From: Rhodopirellula sp.
GTDB lineage: Bacteria > Planctomycetota > Planctomycetia > Pirellulales > Pirellulaceae
Assembly: GCA_002698965.1 (NCBI GenBank)
Contig: PAAT01000169.1
Location: 15,039 to 79,038, forward strand
Reading direction: 5' to 3'
Length of the DNA stretch: 64,000 nt
Shown: piece after piece, positions 9,865 to 19,600 of the stretch
Numbering within the stretch: the stretch's first letter is position 1
How the letters are laid out: every line of letters starts with the position of its first letter
Translations under genes and position numbers: made by a program
The notes under the pieces: model-generated
What the model was told of the DNA's origin: nothing
What the model saw: the letters and a program-made list of their open reading frames with translations, nothing else
Databases searched by the model: none

Positions 9865-9870
9865 TTCCAG

Positions 9871-12800
9871 ATGTTTATAACCAAGATGAGATACAAAATG
9901 AACTCTAGGCGATTCTTATTTTGCTTTGTGATCAGTTTTCTATTTGTTCAATCCGGGTTTGCCCAACCAGCCTCCGAGCAGCCGGCAGCCCAACAGGAGG
10001 AACAACCCCCCGCAGTGGTAGCACAGCCTGAAGGTGATCAGGAGATTGATCCTCTCAAAGAACAGGTCATCTATGTGCCCTATGAAAAACTGCCGCAGGT
10101 TTTCGAGAAACCTGCACGAGGAGTGTTTTTACCGTACGAACAATTTCAACAACTCTGGGATGCCGCCCGGAAGAATGCCTTGCCTCAGCCTAAGCAGGGT
10201 CCGCCTCTACGTTCATTGATTACCAGCATCGAGTCTGTTGCTGAAGTTCGCGGTGATGTTATGGAAGTTCAGGCTCAGCTGACGATTCAATTGTTAGGTG
10301 AAGGTTGGCACGAAATTCCACTGCGACTCGGAAATTCAGCTATTTCGTCGGCTTTGATCGGTGGGGAAAATGCACGCATTGTGTTTCGCCCAGGCCAGGG
10401 GTATTTCTTATTACTCGATTTTGGAGATGGCCAGGCTGACAAACTAACACTGGACCTTAAGTATGCGAAAACGTTTAATAAGTCGCCCGGTTTGAACCAA
10501 GTTGGTTTTCAGGCTCCGCAGGCATCGATCAATCGTTGGAAAATCACGATCAAAGACCCGGGAGTCAAAGTGAATGTTCGACCGCTCGTCGCAGCTACCG
10601 AAACTCGTGACGGTGCGGATGCGGATAACGGCGACCCTCCGACGCCTCAGGTTCCAACCGATACTGTGTTGATCGCCTTTTTTGGTTTGACACCTCAGGT
10701 GGAAATCGATTGGACGCCGAAGAGTGAAGGTGCTTCTGGTTTATCGGCGTTGGCGACAGTACAAACACGGCAAAATGTGGTCATCGGAGAAGGTTCGCAA
10801 CGTACTCAGGCCACACTGACGTATTCGATTTCGCGAAGTGAATTAACAGAACTGAAAATCCGTATTCCGACCGGTCAAAAGATTGCTGGTGTCTTTGATG
10901 CCAATGTGCGTCGCTGGGATGTCGAATTGGTGGAAAATGCTCAGGTGATCAATGTTGAGTTGTTTGAGCCGGCAAGTGTCACACAGAATCTTAGTCTCGA
11001 GTTGGAACGTTTCGACCTTGAAGTGGGTATGCAGAATGAATCCGTTGATGTAGTAATTCCGGAAATAGAAGCGTTGGGCGTTTCGCGGCAACAAGGGTTG
11101 GTTATGGTACGTACTGAAGGCGACCTGCGTGCAGATGTTACGACTCGTACCGGACTTTTACAGGTTGACAATGAACAGGTTGGTAATCAGCAGGGAGCCT
11201 GGGATTTTGTTTATCGCTATGCTGCACCTCCTTATGAATTAATACTGAAAATTGAAAAGCTACAGCCTCGAGTGAGCGCTGAGGAATTTGTGGATATTCA
11301 TGTTCTGGAAGATCAGGTGCGAGTGGATGTAACCACACTGTTTAGTGTGGAGCGTGCCGGGATTTTCCAAGTCGAATATGACGTACCGGAAGGTTATACG
11401 ATACGTGAAGTTCACGGTGTCCAGGTAGGAGATTATCAGCCCGTGGTCGTCGAAAATCACCACATGGTTGAAAATGCCCCCGGTGTTTATCGGGTGAATT
11501 TATCCCGCAAGGCTTTTGGGCTTGTCGGGTTGCGATTGGGGCTGGAAAAGCGGCATAACGATGAAAACTTAGTTTCACCAACAGGAGTCGCAACTGAATA
11601 TACGCTGGAATTGGCACGGGTTGTTCCAGCTTCTGTTGAAGTTGTCCGAGGCCGAGTCATTGTCCTAGCTCCGGAGGGTTTGCGTTTGACCCCCAAGGTT
11701 ACAGCTGGTGGCCAGAGTGTTGCGGTCAATGAAATCCAGGCCGAACATATCACTCCGCTGGCGATTCGTCAAAATGCGAGACCGGCTCAGGGCTTTCGTT
11801 ATGCAGAAGAGGACTTTGCCCCGGTTTTTGAAGTCGAGCGAAGAAAACCATACATTGAGGTTGGCCAGTTAATTGTTGCTGATGTGGATCAGGGTGAAGT
11901 GAATTTCAGGGTCGGCTTGCATTATCACGTACGTTATAGCGGAGTCAAAACCTTTCGACTTGATGTTCCGAAAGCGATTGAAGAGCTTATCAGAAACGAC
12001 TCATCCAGTTTCATGACAAGAACTGAAATTAATCCCGCTCCCAAAGATCTTGCCGAAGGCTACGTGGCGTGGGAATTGAGATCCAACAGGGAATTGTTAG
12101 GACCCGTTACCGTTGAGCTTTCCTGGGAACAGGATTTAGGGTCTCTTGAAGCAATGGGCTCGGCTTCCGTCTTTGTGGGTAAATTGGTGCCTGGAAATGT
12201 TGAACGTAGTTGGGGACAAATCGCGTTTAAGAAATCTGAAAATCTTGATATCACACCGGAGAAGGATTCGATTCAGGGTTTACGTCCGATTGATCCGCAA
12301 CATGACATACAGTTGAACGGGGATACCGCCGGTGCCACGTTGGCAATGGAGTTTCATGGGGATGACTGGAATCTGGGATTGCGAGTCAATCGTTATGAAC
12401 AGCAAGAGGTGGAAAAAACCGCCGTGGAAATGGGATATGTCAGAGTGCGACTTTCTAACGGTAATAACGCGGCTGTTCATGCCGCCTTTAGAATGCGGTC
12501 AGTTGACCAGCGTATTCCATTACAAATGCCCGCCAATAGCCAATTGACGAATGACCCGTTAAGAATCAATGGCAATTCGGTGGGATTAGAGATAGACCCG
12601 GATTCTGAAAGTCAGGGTTCCTATTTTATTCCCTTGACAACCCAATCTCAGGGTGAGACTTTCGTTGTGGAGTTGGTTTACAACATCTCAGTGGACTCAT
12701 GGAAAATCAAACTTCCGGTATTTCAGAACGTCAGGGCCGTGAATCAGATCTTCATCGGGGTGGAAATCCCGAAAGATCTAGTTCTACTTTCCTATAGCGG

Positions 12801-13647
12801 AAACTGGGACGACCATTTAGACGGTTCCTGGTTGGAGCATTTGCAGGAGCGATTATTAAATAATGATCGCTCTTTTGATGCTCATCAGGTCATCGATGAG
12901 GTAACGACTGGGTATGCTGTTGGTGATATCTATCCATCGAACCGGCAGAAGATTCTTTATTTCTCGACGATCAATCCAAAGGACTCGGCTTTAATACTTG
13001 AATTTGCTGAAAGTTCCCAGGTCCAAATGATTCTTTTTGTAGGGCTGGCTGTTCTTGGATTGCTGGGGCTGTTTCTAAGCTTGCGTAAGCAGTTCGCCCT
13101 GCTGCTGTTAGTCATTGGAGGATCACTTGGGATTGCCATGATCAGCCCGGTGTTAACAAGCAGCATCGATTTAAGTGGAGTGATTGTCGGATTAATGATG
13201 ATGACGTGCGTTTGGGTCTTGAAAGATATTAGCCGGCCATTTCGGGGTTTGTATAGGAAAAAGAAGTCTCCGCTAGAAACGTTATCTAAGCGGACTGAGG
13301 TAGTTGAAGCCGACGGAAAAGAAGCAGAGCCAACTGAGGATAGTGTAAATGCAACAGAGTCTTCCGGCGATTCTTCCGAGATCATCTCGGAGGTGTCGGG
13401 TAATCAGGAGGTGTCAAGTCTTGCCGAGGAAAGTCAGTCTGGCAAAGAGGGCACCAAGGTTGGCCCGCTAGACACTTCGAAAGAAGAACAACAGCAGGCA
13501 GATGGTATCTCTGAAGGCAGTGATGAACGAGAAGAGTTTCTAGGCGATGATGCTGAAATGCCAGAGGGTGCGGACTTCTCCGAAAATGATTCGGGGGGAT
13601 TGGATGAAGATGGTGAAGCAGCTTCAGATGAAACAGGGGAAGCGTAA
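9871..13647 (+). CDS. Large exported membrane-anchored protein, unit 1 of a three-unit family
   Basis: A 1258-residue protein of unknown function. A second in-frame ATG at 9898 gives a cleaner signal peptide (MNSRRFLFCFVISFLF to GFAQ) and may be the true start. After a Pro/Gln/Glu-rich linker comes the N-terminal motif IYVPYEKL, then GVFLPYEQFQQLW about 15 residues on. Some 900 residues of alternating beta-strand character follow. Near residues ~1050-1130 are three hydrophobic segments (MILFVGLAVLGLLGLF; FALLLLVIGGSLGIAM; SGVIVGLMMMTCVWVL) and a basic stop. A ~125-residue acidic Glu/Ser-rich tail, predicted cytoplasmic, ends the protein. The layout matches both halves of the next gene, which begins 2 nt after this stop codon, so the two are cotranscribed and probably coupled. 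Confidence 0.8.
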   Translation: MFITKMRYKMNSRRFLFCFVISFLFVQSGFAQPASEQPAAQQEEQPPAVVAQPEGDQEIDPLKEQVIYVPYEKLPQVFEKPARGVFLPYEQFQQLWDAARKNALPQPKQGPPLRSLITSIESVAEVRGDVMEVQAQLTIQLLGEGWHEIPLRLGNSAISSALIGGENARIVFRPGQGYFLLLDFGDGQADKLTLDLKYAKTFNKSPGLNQVGFQAPQASINRWKITIKDPGVKVNVRPLVAATETRDGADADNGDPPTPQVPTDTVLIAFFGLTPQVEIDWTPKSEGASGLSALATVQTRQNVVIGEGSQRTQATLTYSISRSELTELKIRIPTGQKIAGVFDANVRRWDVELVENAQVINVELFEPASVTQNLSLELERFDLEVGMQNESVDVVIPEIEALGVSRQQGLVMVRTEGDLRADVTTRTGLLQVDNEQVGNQQGAWDFVYRYAAPPYELILKIEKLQPRVSAEEFVDIHVLEDQVRVDVTTLFSVERAGIFQVEYDVPEGYTIREVHGVQVGDYQPVVVENHHMVENAPGVYRVNLSRKAFGLVGLRLGLEKRHNDENLVSPTGVATEYTLELARVVPASVEVVRGRVIVLAPEGLRLTPKVTAGGQSVAVNEIQAEHITPLAIRQNARPAQGFRYAEEDFAPVFEVERRKPYIEVGQLIVADVDQGEVNFRVGLHYHVRYSGVKTFRLDVPKAIEELIRNDSSSFMTRTEINPAPKDLAEGYVAWELRSNRELLGPVTVELSWEQDLGSLEAMGSASVFVGKLVPGNVERSWGQIAFKKSENLDITPEKDSIQGLRPIDPQHDIQLNGDTAGATLAMEFHGDDWNLGLRVNRYEQQEVEKTAVEMGYVRVRLSNGNNAAVHAAFRMRSVDQRIPLQMPANSQLTNDPLRINGNSVGLEIDPDSESQGSYFIPLTTQSQGETFVVELVYNISVDSWKIKLPVFQNVRAVNQIFIGVEIPKDLVLLSYSGNWDDHLDGSWLEHLQERLLNNDRSFDAHQVIDEVTTGYAVGDIYPSNRQKILYFSTINPKDSALILEFAESSQVQMILFVGLAVLGLLGLFLSLRKQFALLLLVIGGSLGIAMISPVLTSSIDLSGVIVGLMMMTCVWVLKDISRPFRGLYRKKKSPLETLSKRTEVVEADGKEAEPTEDSVNATESSGDSSEIISEVSGNQEVSSLAEESQSGKEGTKVGPLDTSKEEQQQADGISEGSDEREEFLGDDAEMPEGADFSENDSGGLDEDGEAASDETGEA

Positions 13648-13649
13648 TA

Positions 13650-16600
13650 ATGAATTCAATGTTTCAGAGAGTCAATGAATTTCTACTGGCGACTGGTTTT
13701 CTTTGTGCCGTCTGTCTTATGTCGGTTCAAGCTCAGGAAAAATCGCGTGAGATTTATGTTCCTTTTAAGGATTTGAAATCTATCCTGGCTGGGCCGATCG
13801 AGCGTATTTATTTGCCGCGCAGCGAATATGAATCGCTTTTGAAAAAAGCAGATATCAAACCTGGAACTGCTCCGCCTCAGAAATCGGTTCTGCGCAAAGC
13901 GCGATACGATTTGTTGTTGCACGAAGACTTTGCCTCTATTAAAGCCTCGCTGGAGGTGGAGTCTCTAGAGCAAGGTCTGCAATTGCTTCCATTGAAGTTC
14001 GTTGGGGTATCGGTGTTAAAAGTGACTCTTGACGGAGAAGATGCTCCGGTCGTTCGCACCAATCCGCAGACCATTAGTTTGCTATTAAAGCGACCAGGAA
14101 AATTCGCGGTCACGATGGAATTGGCCACTCCGGTACGGAATGCGGCAGCGGAACAATCATTATCGCTGGAACTTCCTCACGCAGCCAACGAGTCGATTGG
14201 AATGCGGGTTTCAGGGAATATTGAAATTAAATCTGGCGCCAGCGTGGTTGAACGTCAGGTGGATGACGAGGCGAATGTTACAGAATTTGAATTACTGCCC
14301 ATGCCCGGTCCCATGGTGGTGACGATGTCGCTAAATAATAAACGATTGCGAACAGAGCGACAGATCATTGCCCGCAGTGTGGTTGTCGACGAACTGAATG
14401 CATCATTCGAACGTCTGCATGCAACCTATTCAATGGAAATTATTCAGGGGGCTACAACAGAATTGCAATATGAAATACCCCCTGGATTTCAAGTAACGAA
14501 TGTTGATGCCGCGGACCTTGCCCGCTGGTCTGTCCAAGACGCCGAACAAGTGCAGAATTTGACCGTGGAATTCAGATCGCCTCAGACTAAATTGGTGACG
14601 GTGCAAATTACGGCGATTCAGACATCACCAATCTGGGGAGATTGGACATTTCCCACGCTGAAAGCACTGGGGGTCGAAACCTCTACTGCGGTGGTCGGTA
14701 TTTTAGCTGAACGTCGTCTAGCCGTTGGTTCTTTAGTGGTCCAAGGGGCTATTCCCTTAAATAATGCCGTCCTCGAAAATTCGCTTCCACAGTCTATCTT
14801 TGTGGTTGAACCGGGAGCGCCGCCACTGCAGATACTCTCAACTTACTACGTACCCCAGCAAGAGTTTAAGGTGGCCGCCAAAGTGCTGCAGCCGGAAAGT
14901 CAGCTTAATGTCCAGACTAATACGGTGTTGACGCTATCGCGAGACAGGCATCAGGCGGCGATTGATTTCTTCCTTTATCCGGCGTTGGACGATTTATTTG
15001 GATTTGATGTTCAGACGCCGGATGGTTGGAATGTCAAAGCGATCGTCGATGAAAACCAAAGTCAATTGAAGTATCACGAAACGATTGATGCCGAGGGTAC
15101 ACGTCGGCTGCATGTGAAGTTCCCGAATCGTCGGCCCTTTGGGCAGCTACACCGGGTGACGTTAGTAGCAGAACGCGTTCCGGCTGGGTGGTTGAGTGAA
15201 TGGGAAGAATACACCTTGGAAACTCCGGCTTTCGTCGTGGAAGATACGTATCGTAATTCGGGAGTGATAGGAATTCGTACGATTGAACCGTATCAGGATG
15301 TATTTGAAATACGGGCAGATATGGTGGACGGCGCGTTTCCACTTTCTGCTTCAGACAGGACACGAGCGGCACTCGCAAACCCGGTTACTTTAGCTTATCA
15401 GTATGATACGACTGAGTATGCGATTTCTGCGACGGTACGAAGAGTTCCCGCCTTATTTGCTTCGCGACTAGCCTCTTTCTTTGATGTCCAGCAAGGGGTT
15501 CATAAGTCTTATCATGAAATTGCAATCAATATCCAACGCTCGCAGTTAGAGGAAGTCACCTTTACGCTGCCGGCAAATAGTACGCCTGCTAATATTGCCA
15601 TAACAGGCCAAGCCGGTACTCAGGTTAAGCAATTTAATTCACATGTTCAGGGAGAACAACGTTTCTGGAAAGTTCTGCTAAGCACGCAAGCATTTAGTGA
15701 AGTTACCTTAGGCGTCGAGTATCAACAGCAGGTTGACGAAAGAGAAGCCAGACTGAATCCCGCATTTCCCAAAGTGTTAGGTTCGGGTTACCAGTCCGGC
15801 GTGTTTTCGGTGGAGGCATCTCCGGAACTGGAAGTTAATGTCAGTGAGACCAACGGTAAACAGGTCGATGTTGGAGAGCTCGCGGTAAATGGATACGTTG
15901 TCGGCAAGCATCGCGTTGCGGCATACCGATACACGGGAGATTCCCCGACGCTTGATGTTTCGATCCGTTATCCCGATTTACGTCCGATTCCGGCGGTTTT
16001 GATTAATAAGGCAGAAATGCTCACTTATGTAGCTGCACGAGGTATTTACCAAACGGTTGCGAAATATTCTCTTTTAACCAAAGCCGATTATGTGAGAGTT
16101 GTGTTGCCTCACGAAAATGCAGTGCTTTGGGGGGTTGTCGTGGATGGAAATGTTACGGTCAAGCCTCAAGTCTTAGATGAAACAACGCGTGGTGACTTTC
16201 TGGTGGATCTGTCTACGGCGGGGACAGACGGCAACAATATTCGCGATCTCAGGATTATTTATGAAGAACAGCAAGAGCCGTCAGGTGATTTCCGATTGAA
16301 GGCACCTCAGTTGCTTGAGCACGGGCGAAATGTGGATTCTTCGAATGCTCCATTGGTTGAACCGGCTCGTGTGAAGTGGCAAATGATGTTACCAGCAAGT
16401 TACCGTCTGAATATGCGTAATACCGATGTGATGAAACTTACAAATACACCGGTGCAGGAAGTGCCTCAGGCGGTCTATCTTAGTGGCGTACTCTATTTGG
16501 CGACGGGTGGGCTACCGCCTATAGAGCTTAGTGATTCGGCTGATTATCAAATGGCAGATTCAATGGGAATGGAGGAGGGAGCAATCTTTCCAGATCATCC

Positions 16601-19600
16601 ACCGCTGCCGACTGATGACTCGGTGTTTAACGAAAGTGATATGGATTTTGCTGATCGCCCGTTTTCCGACGATGAAGCCGTTGTCCCGGAAAGCCTAGAA
16701 CCATCTGAGGCCATGCCGAAAGCTACAGCTCCAGAGATGGCTATGAAGAAAAAAGAATTATCGGAATTGTCGGAAAGTAGAGCACAGGCTGAAGCAGCAG
16801 CTAGTGGCGTGTTGGCCGGGGCGGAGGCAGATTCTCCTTCGGAATCTCGCGCTGGTGAAATGGATTTCGAGGATGGTAAGACGAATCCATCAGTTCAGGA
16901 AGCTGGGAACGACAAATCTGCCGGCGAGATCGAAGAAGTGCAGAGGCGTGGCCAACGTGACTCCGGTTTGCAATGGGCATTGGAAGGGCGAAATAGTCTG
17001 GATATTGACTTGTTAGCGAGGGTTGAAAATAGTCGATCGTTTCGAATGTCTTCTGATTACCTACTCTATGAGTTCGGGAATCTAGGAGGGCAGGCAGCGG
17101 TCGAAGGAAGGGTAGTACGTAAAAGTGCGGGAGTGGTTCTGAGTTGGGTAGTTGGGTTGCTGGTACTGGCGATCGGAGTCCTGATCGGACACAAGGAAAC
17201 GAAGATTAAGCGACGGTTTCTGGTATTTATTCTTCTTTTCTCAGCTGTGATTTCGGGGATACCACAACTGGAGTCGTACCGCGGTGTTGCTGAGATGATG
17301 TTTGCGTCAGCAATTCTGTTAGTTATCGGATATATGATCTATCGTATGCTGCACCCGGGGCTCGGTTGGTTTTGCACCTCGGTTTGTAGGAAGCTTGGAG
17401 TAGGCGTGTTATTGCCTTTTATAATAGCGACAGCGGACACTGCTACGGCACAACAGGTTGACGGTGTGGTTTCGGTCGAGGTGCCAAAAGATGCTGTCGT
17501 GGTGCCCTATGACCCAGACAACCTGCCCCTGCAAAAAAGCGATGATCAGCAGTTGTTGATACCATTACAACGTTATACCGAGCTATTTAAGCGAGCTTAT
17601 CCCGGACTTCCGCTGGAACATGAATATCTGCCAGTAAAGTACGCACTGGGTGGCGTTGAATACGCGACATCGTTGTATGAAGATAATAGTTTGCTGATTG
17701 AGGGAAGAGTTGGAATTGATATTTTCAGTGATCGCCCACAGGCTATCGGTTTGTCCCTTGGTGATCTTGTAATCGAATACGCTACGCTTGATGATCAACC
17801 GGCTCAAATGAAGGTTGGAGCAGGCGATCGGTTGGCTCCTAATGTTCCGGCGCAACAGCAACTCCCGGCTGTCCCCCCTGCGGCCATGACACATCAATTG
17901 TTTGTTTCCGGTAAAGGACACCACATGCTCAGAATAGGGCTGCGAATGCCGGTTGCCCGTCAGGGCGGATGGCGAGTTGCCAGTGGCAGGCTTCCCATAG
18001 GTGCCAGTGGATTAATGAAACTTACGGTTCCGGAGACGAACACGGAATTGCGGTGGAACAACCATCTTGGTCGAAGTGAATACCGTACCAGCAAGCCTAA
18101 CGAAGGTGTCGAATCTTCGCTGCGTGTTAATGGAAGCTTTGATTTTCGTTGGCGACCGGTTATTCAGGAAAGTCTGACCGATCGGGATTTAACAAGTCAG
18201 TCTGAGTTAATTGTGGATGTTCAGGAAGATGGGGTTTATGCGGATTGGTTTGTGAATTTGAATTTCAGAAACAGTTCTCGAGATTTGTTCCGCCTGCGAG
18301 TTCCTAAAGGCATCAGAGTGGAATCCGTTAAGGGGGCAAATATCCGCAGTTGGGAAGTTGTCAACGGTGCGGCGGGTAATCAGGATATCAGTGTTGAAAT
18401 GCTTGAGCCGGCTCAAAATGTAGCCCAGCTTCGAGTAAGTCTTGTGCGATATAGAGCTCTGCCGGCGGACGAGATAGACCAGTTTGAAGTTCCCCTCGTA
18501 TCGGTGCCGGATGCCGTGTCCCAAAAAGGAGCGATTCTTGTCCGTCGTAGTCCCATGCTCGATATCACCATTGATGAGGTTCAGGGGCTGTCACGGCTGG
18601 ATGTTAATGAATTCCCAGGGTTGAATCGCGTGAATTCTGAGCCAGCTAATACAAATAACGTTCAAGTGATTTCACGTGAGAGCCCTCTTGGAATACGACC
18701 CTTATTCGCCTATCAGTTTACCGGCGGTACCTATGGACTGACGCTTGGGGCGATGGAGACAAAATCAAGATCGTCAGCCAATTTGAAGACATTGGTACGC
18801 GTTTCTCCTCAGGAGATCACTTTGGAATCGATGATTCGCATTTCCGATGGTAGTCGTCCGATTCATCAGGTCCAGCTAGTTGTGCCAAAAGATCTCGTCA
18901 TTCGACAACTCACCGCTCCCGGATTGGTTGAATGGGCAGAAGATAGATATGAATCGGTTATCGGTGAGGCTAAGTTGGTTACCGTTCTTTTAGGACAGGG
19001 ACTGAAAAAAGGTTTTAATGTCATTTTGGAAGGTAAACTGGATCGCAAATTGGAAAATTGGACGACCTCAGTTCCCTATCTGGCTGTCCGTGGCGTGCAA
19101 TCACAGAATGGTGAAACCGTATTATCATCGGATCCGTCCTTTGATATTGAGTTGCTTGATGTCCGGCAGGGTGAATCCGTTGCCATGGCGTCTATGTTTG
19201 GCTGGCTTAAATCAAATCAGCGTCTTTTGGCACGGACGGCTCTTAAGTTTGTCGGTCCAGACTACTCAGCGAAATTTCAGCTGGTACCACGTAATGCGAG
19301 TGTGAATTGTCGGACATTCACCAATGTGCATGTCACCGATCGAGCCGTAGAAGAAACGATTCTTCTGGAATATAAGGTTTCCAATGCAGGACAACGTGAC
19401 TTTAGCTTCCGTTTACCGAAGTACATGAAGGGCCGGTCCGTGATTTCAGCTCAGTACCTGCAGCGAGTTGTCTGGGAAGATGAAGCAGAGGATTCCGAGT
19501 ATGTCACGGTGAAACTACTGCTGGAAGATGAAGTTCTTAATGAATACCGAGTTTTAGTGCAAATGGACCGACAGGCTGGTGGCGATGCCCGGGCTCCAGT

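Noticed and set aside
12957-13385. Minus-strand ORF of 142 codons within the 1258-aa gene
   Set aside because: Shadow of the membrane and acidic tail region; Ser-rich low-complexity translation without start signals.
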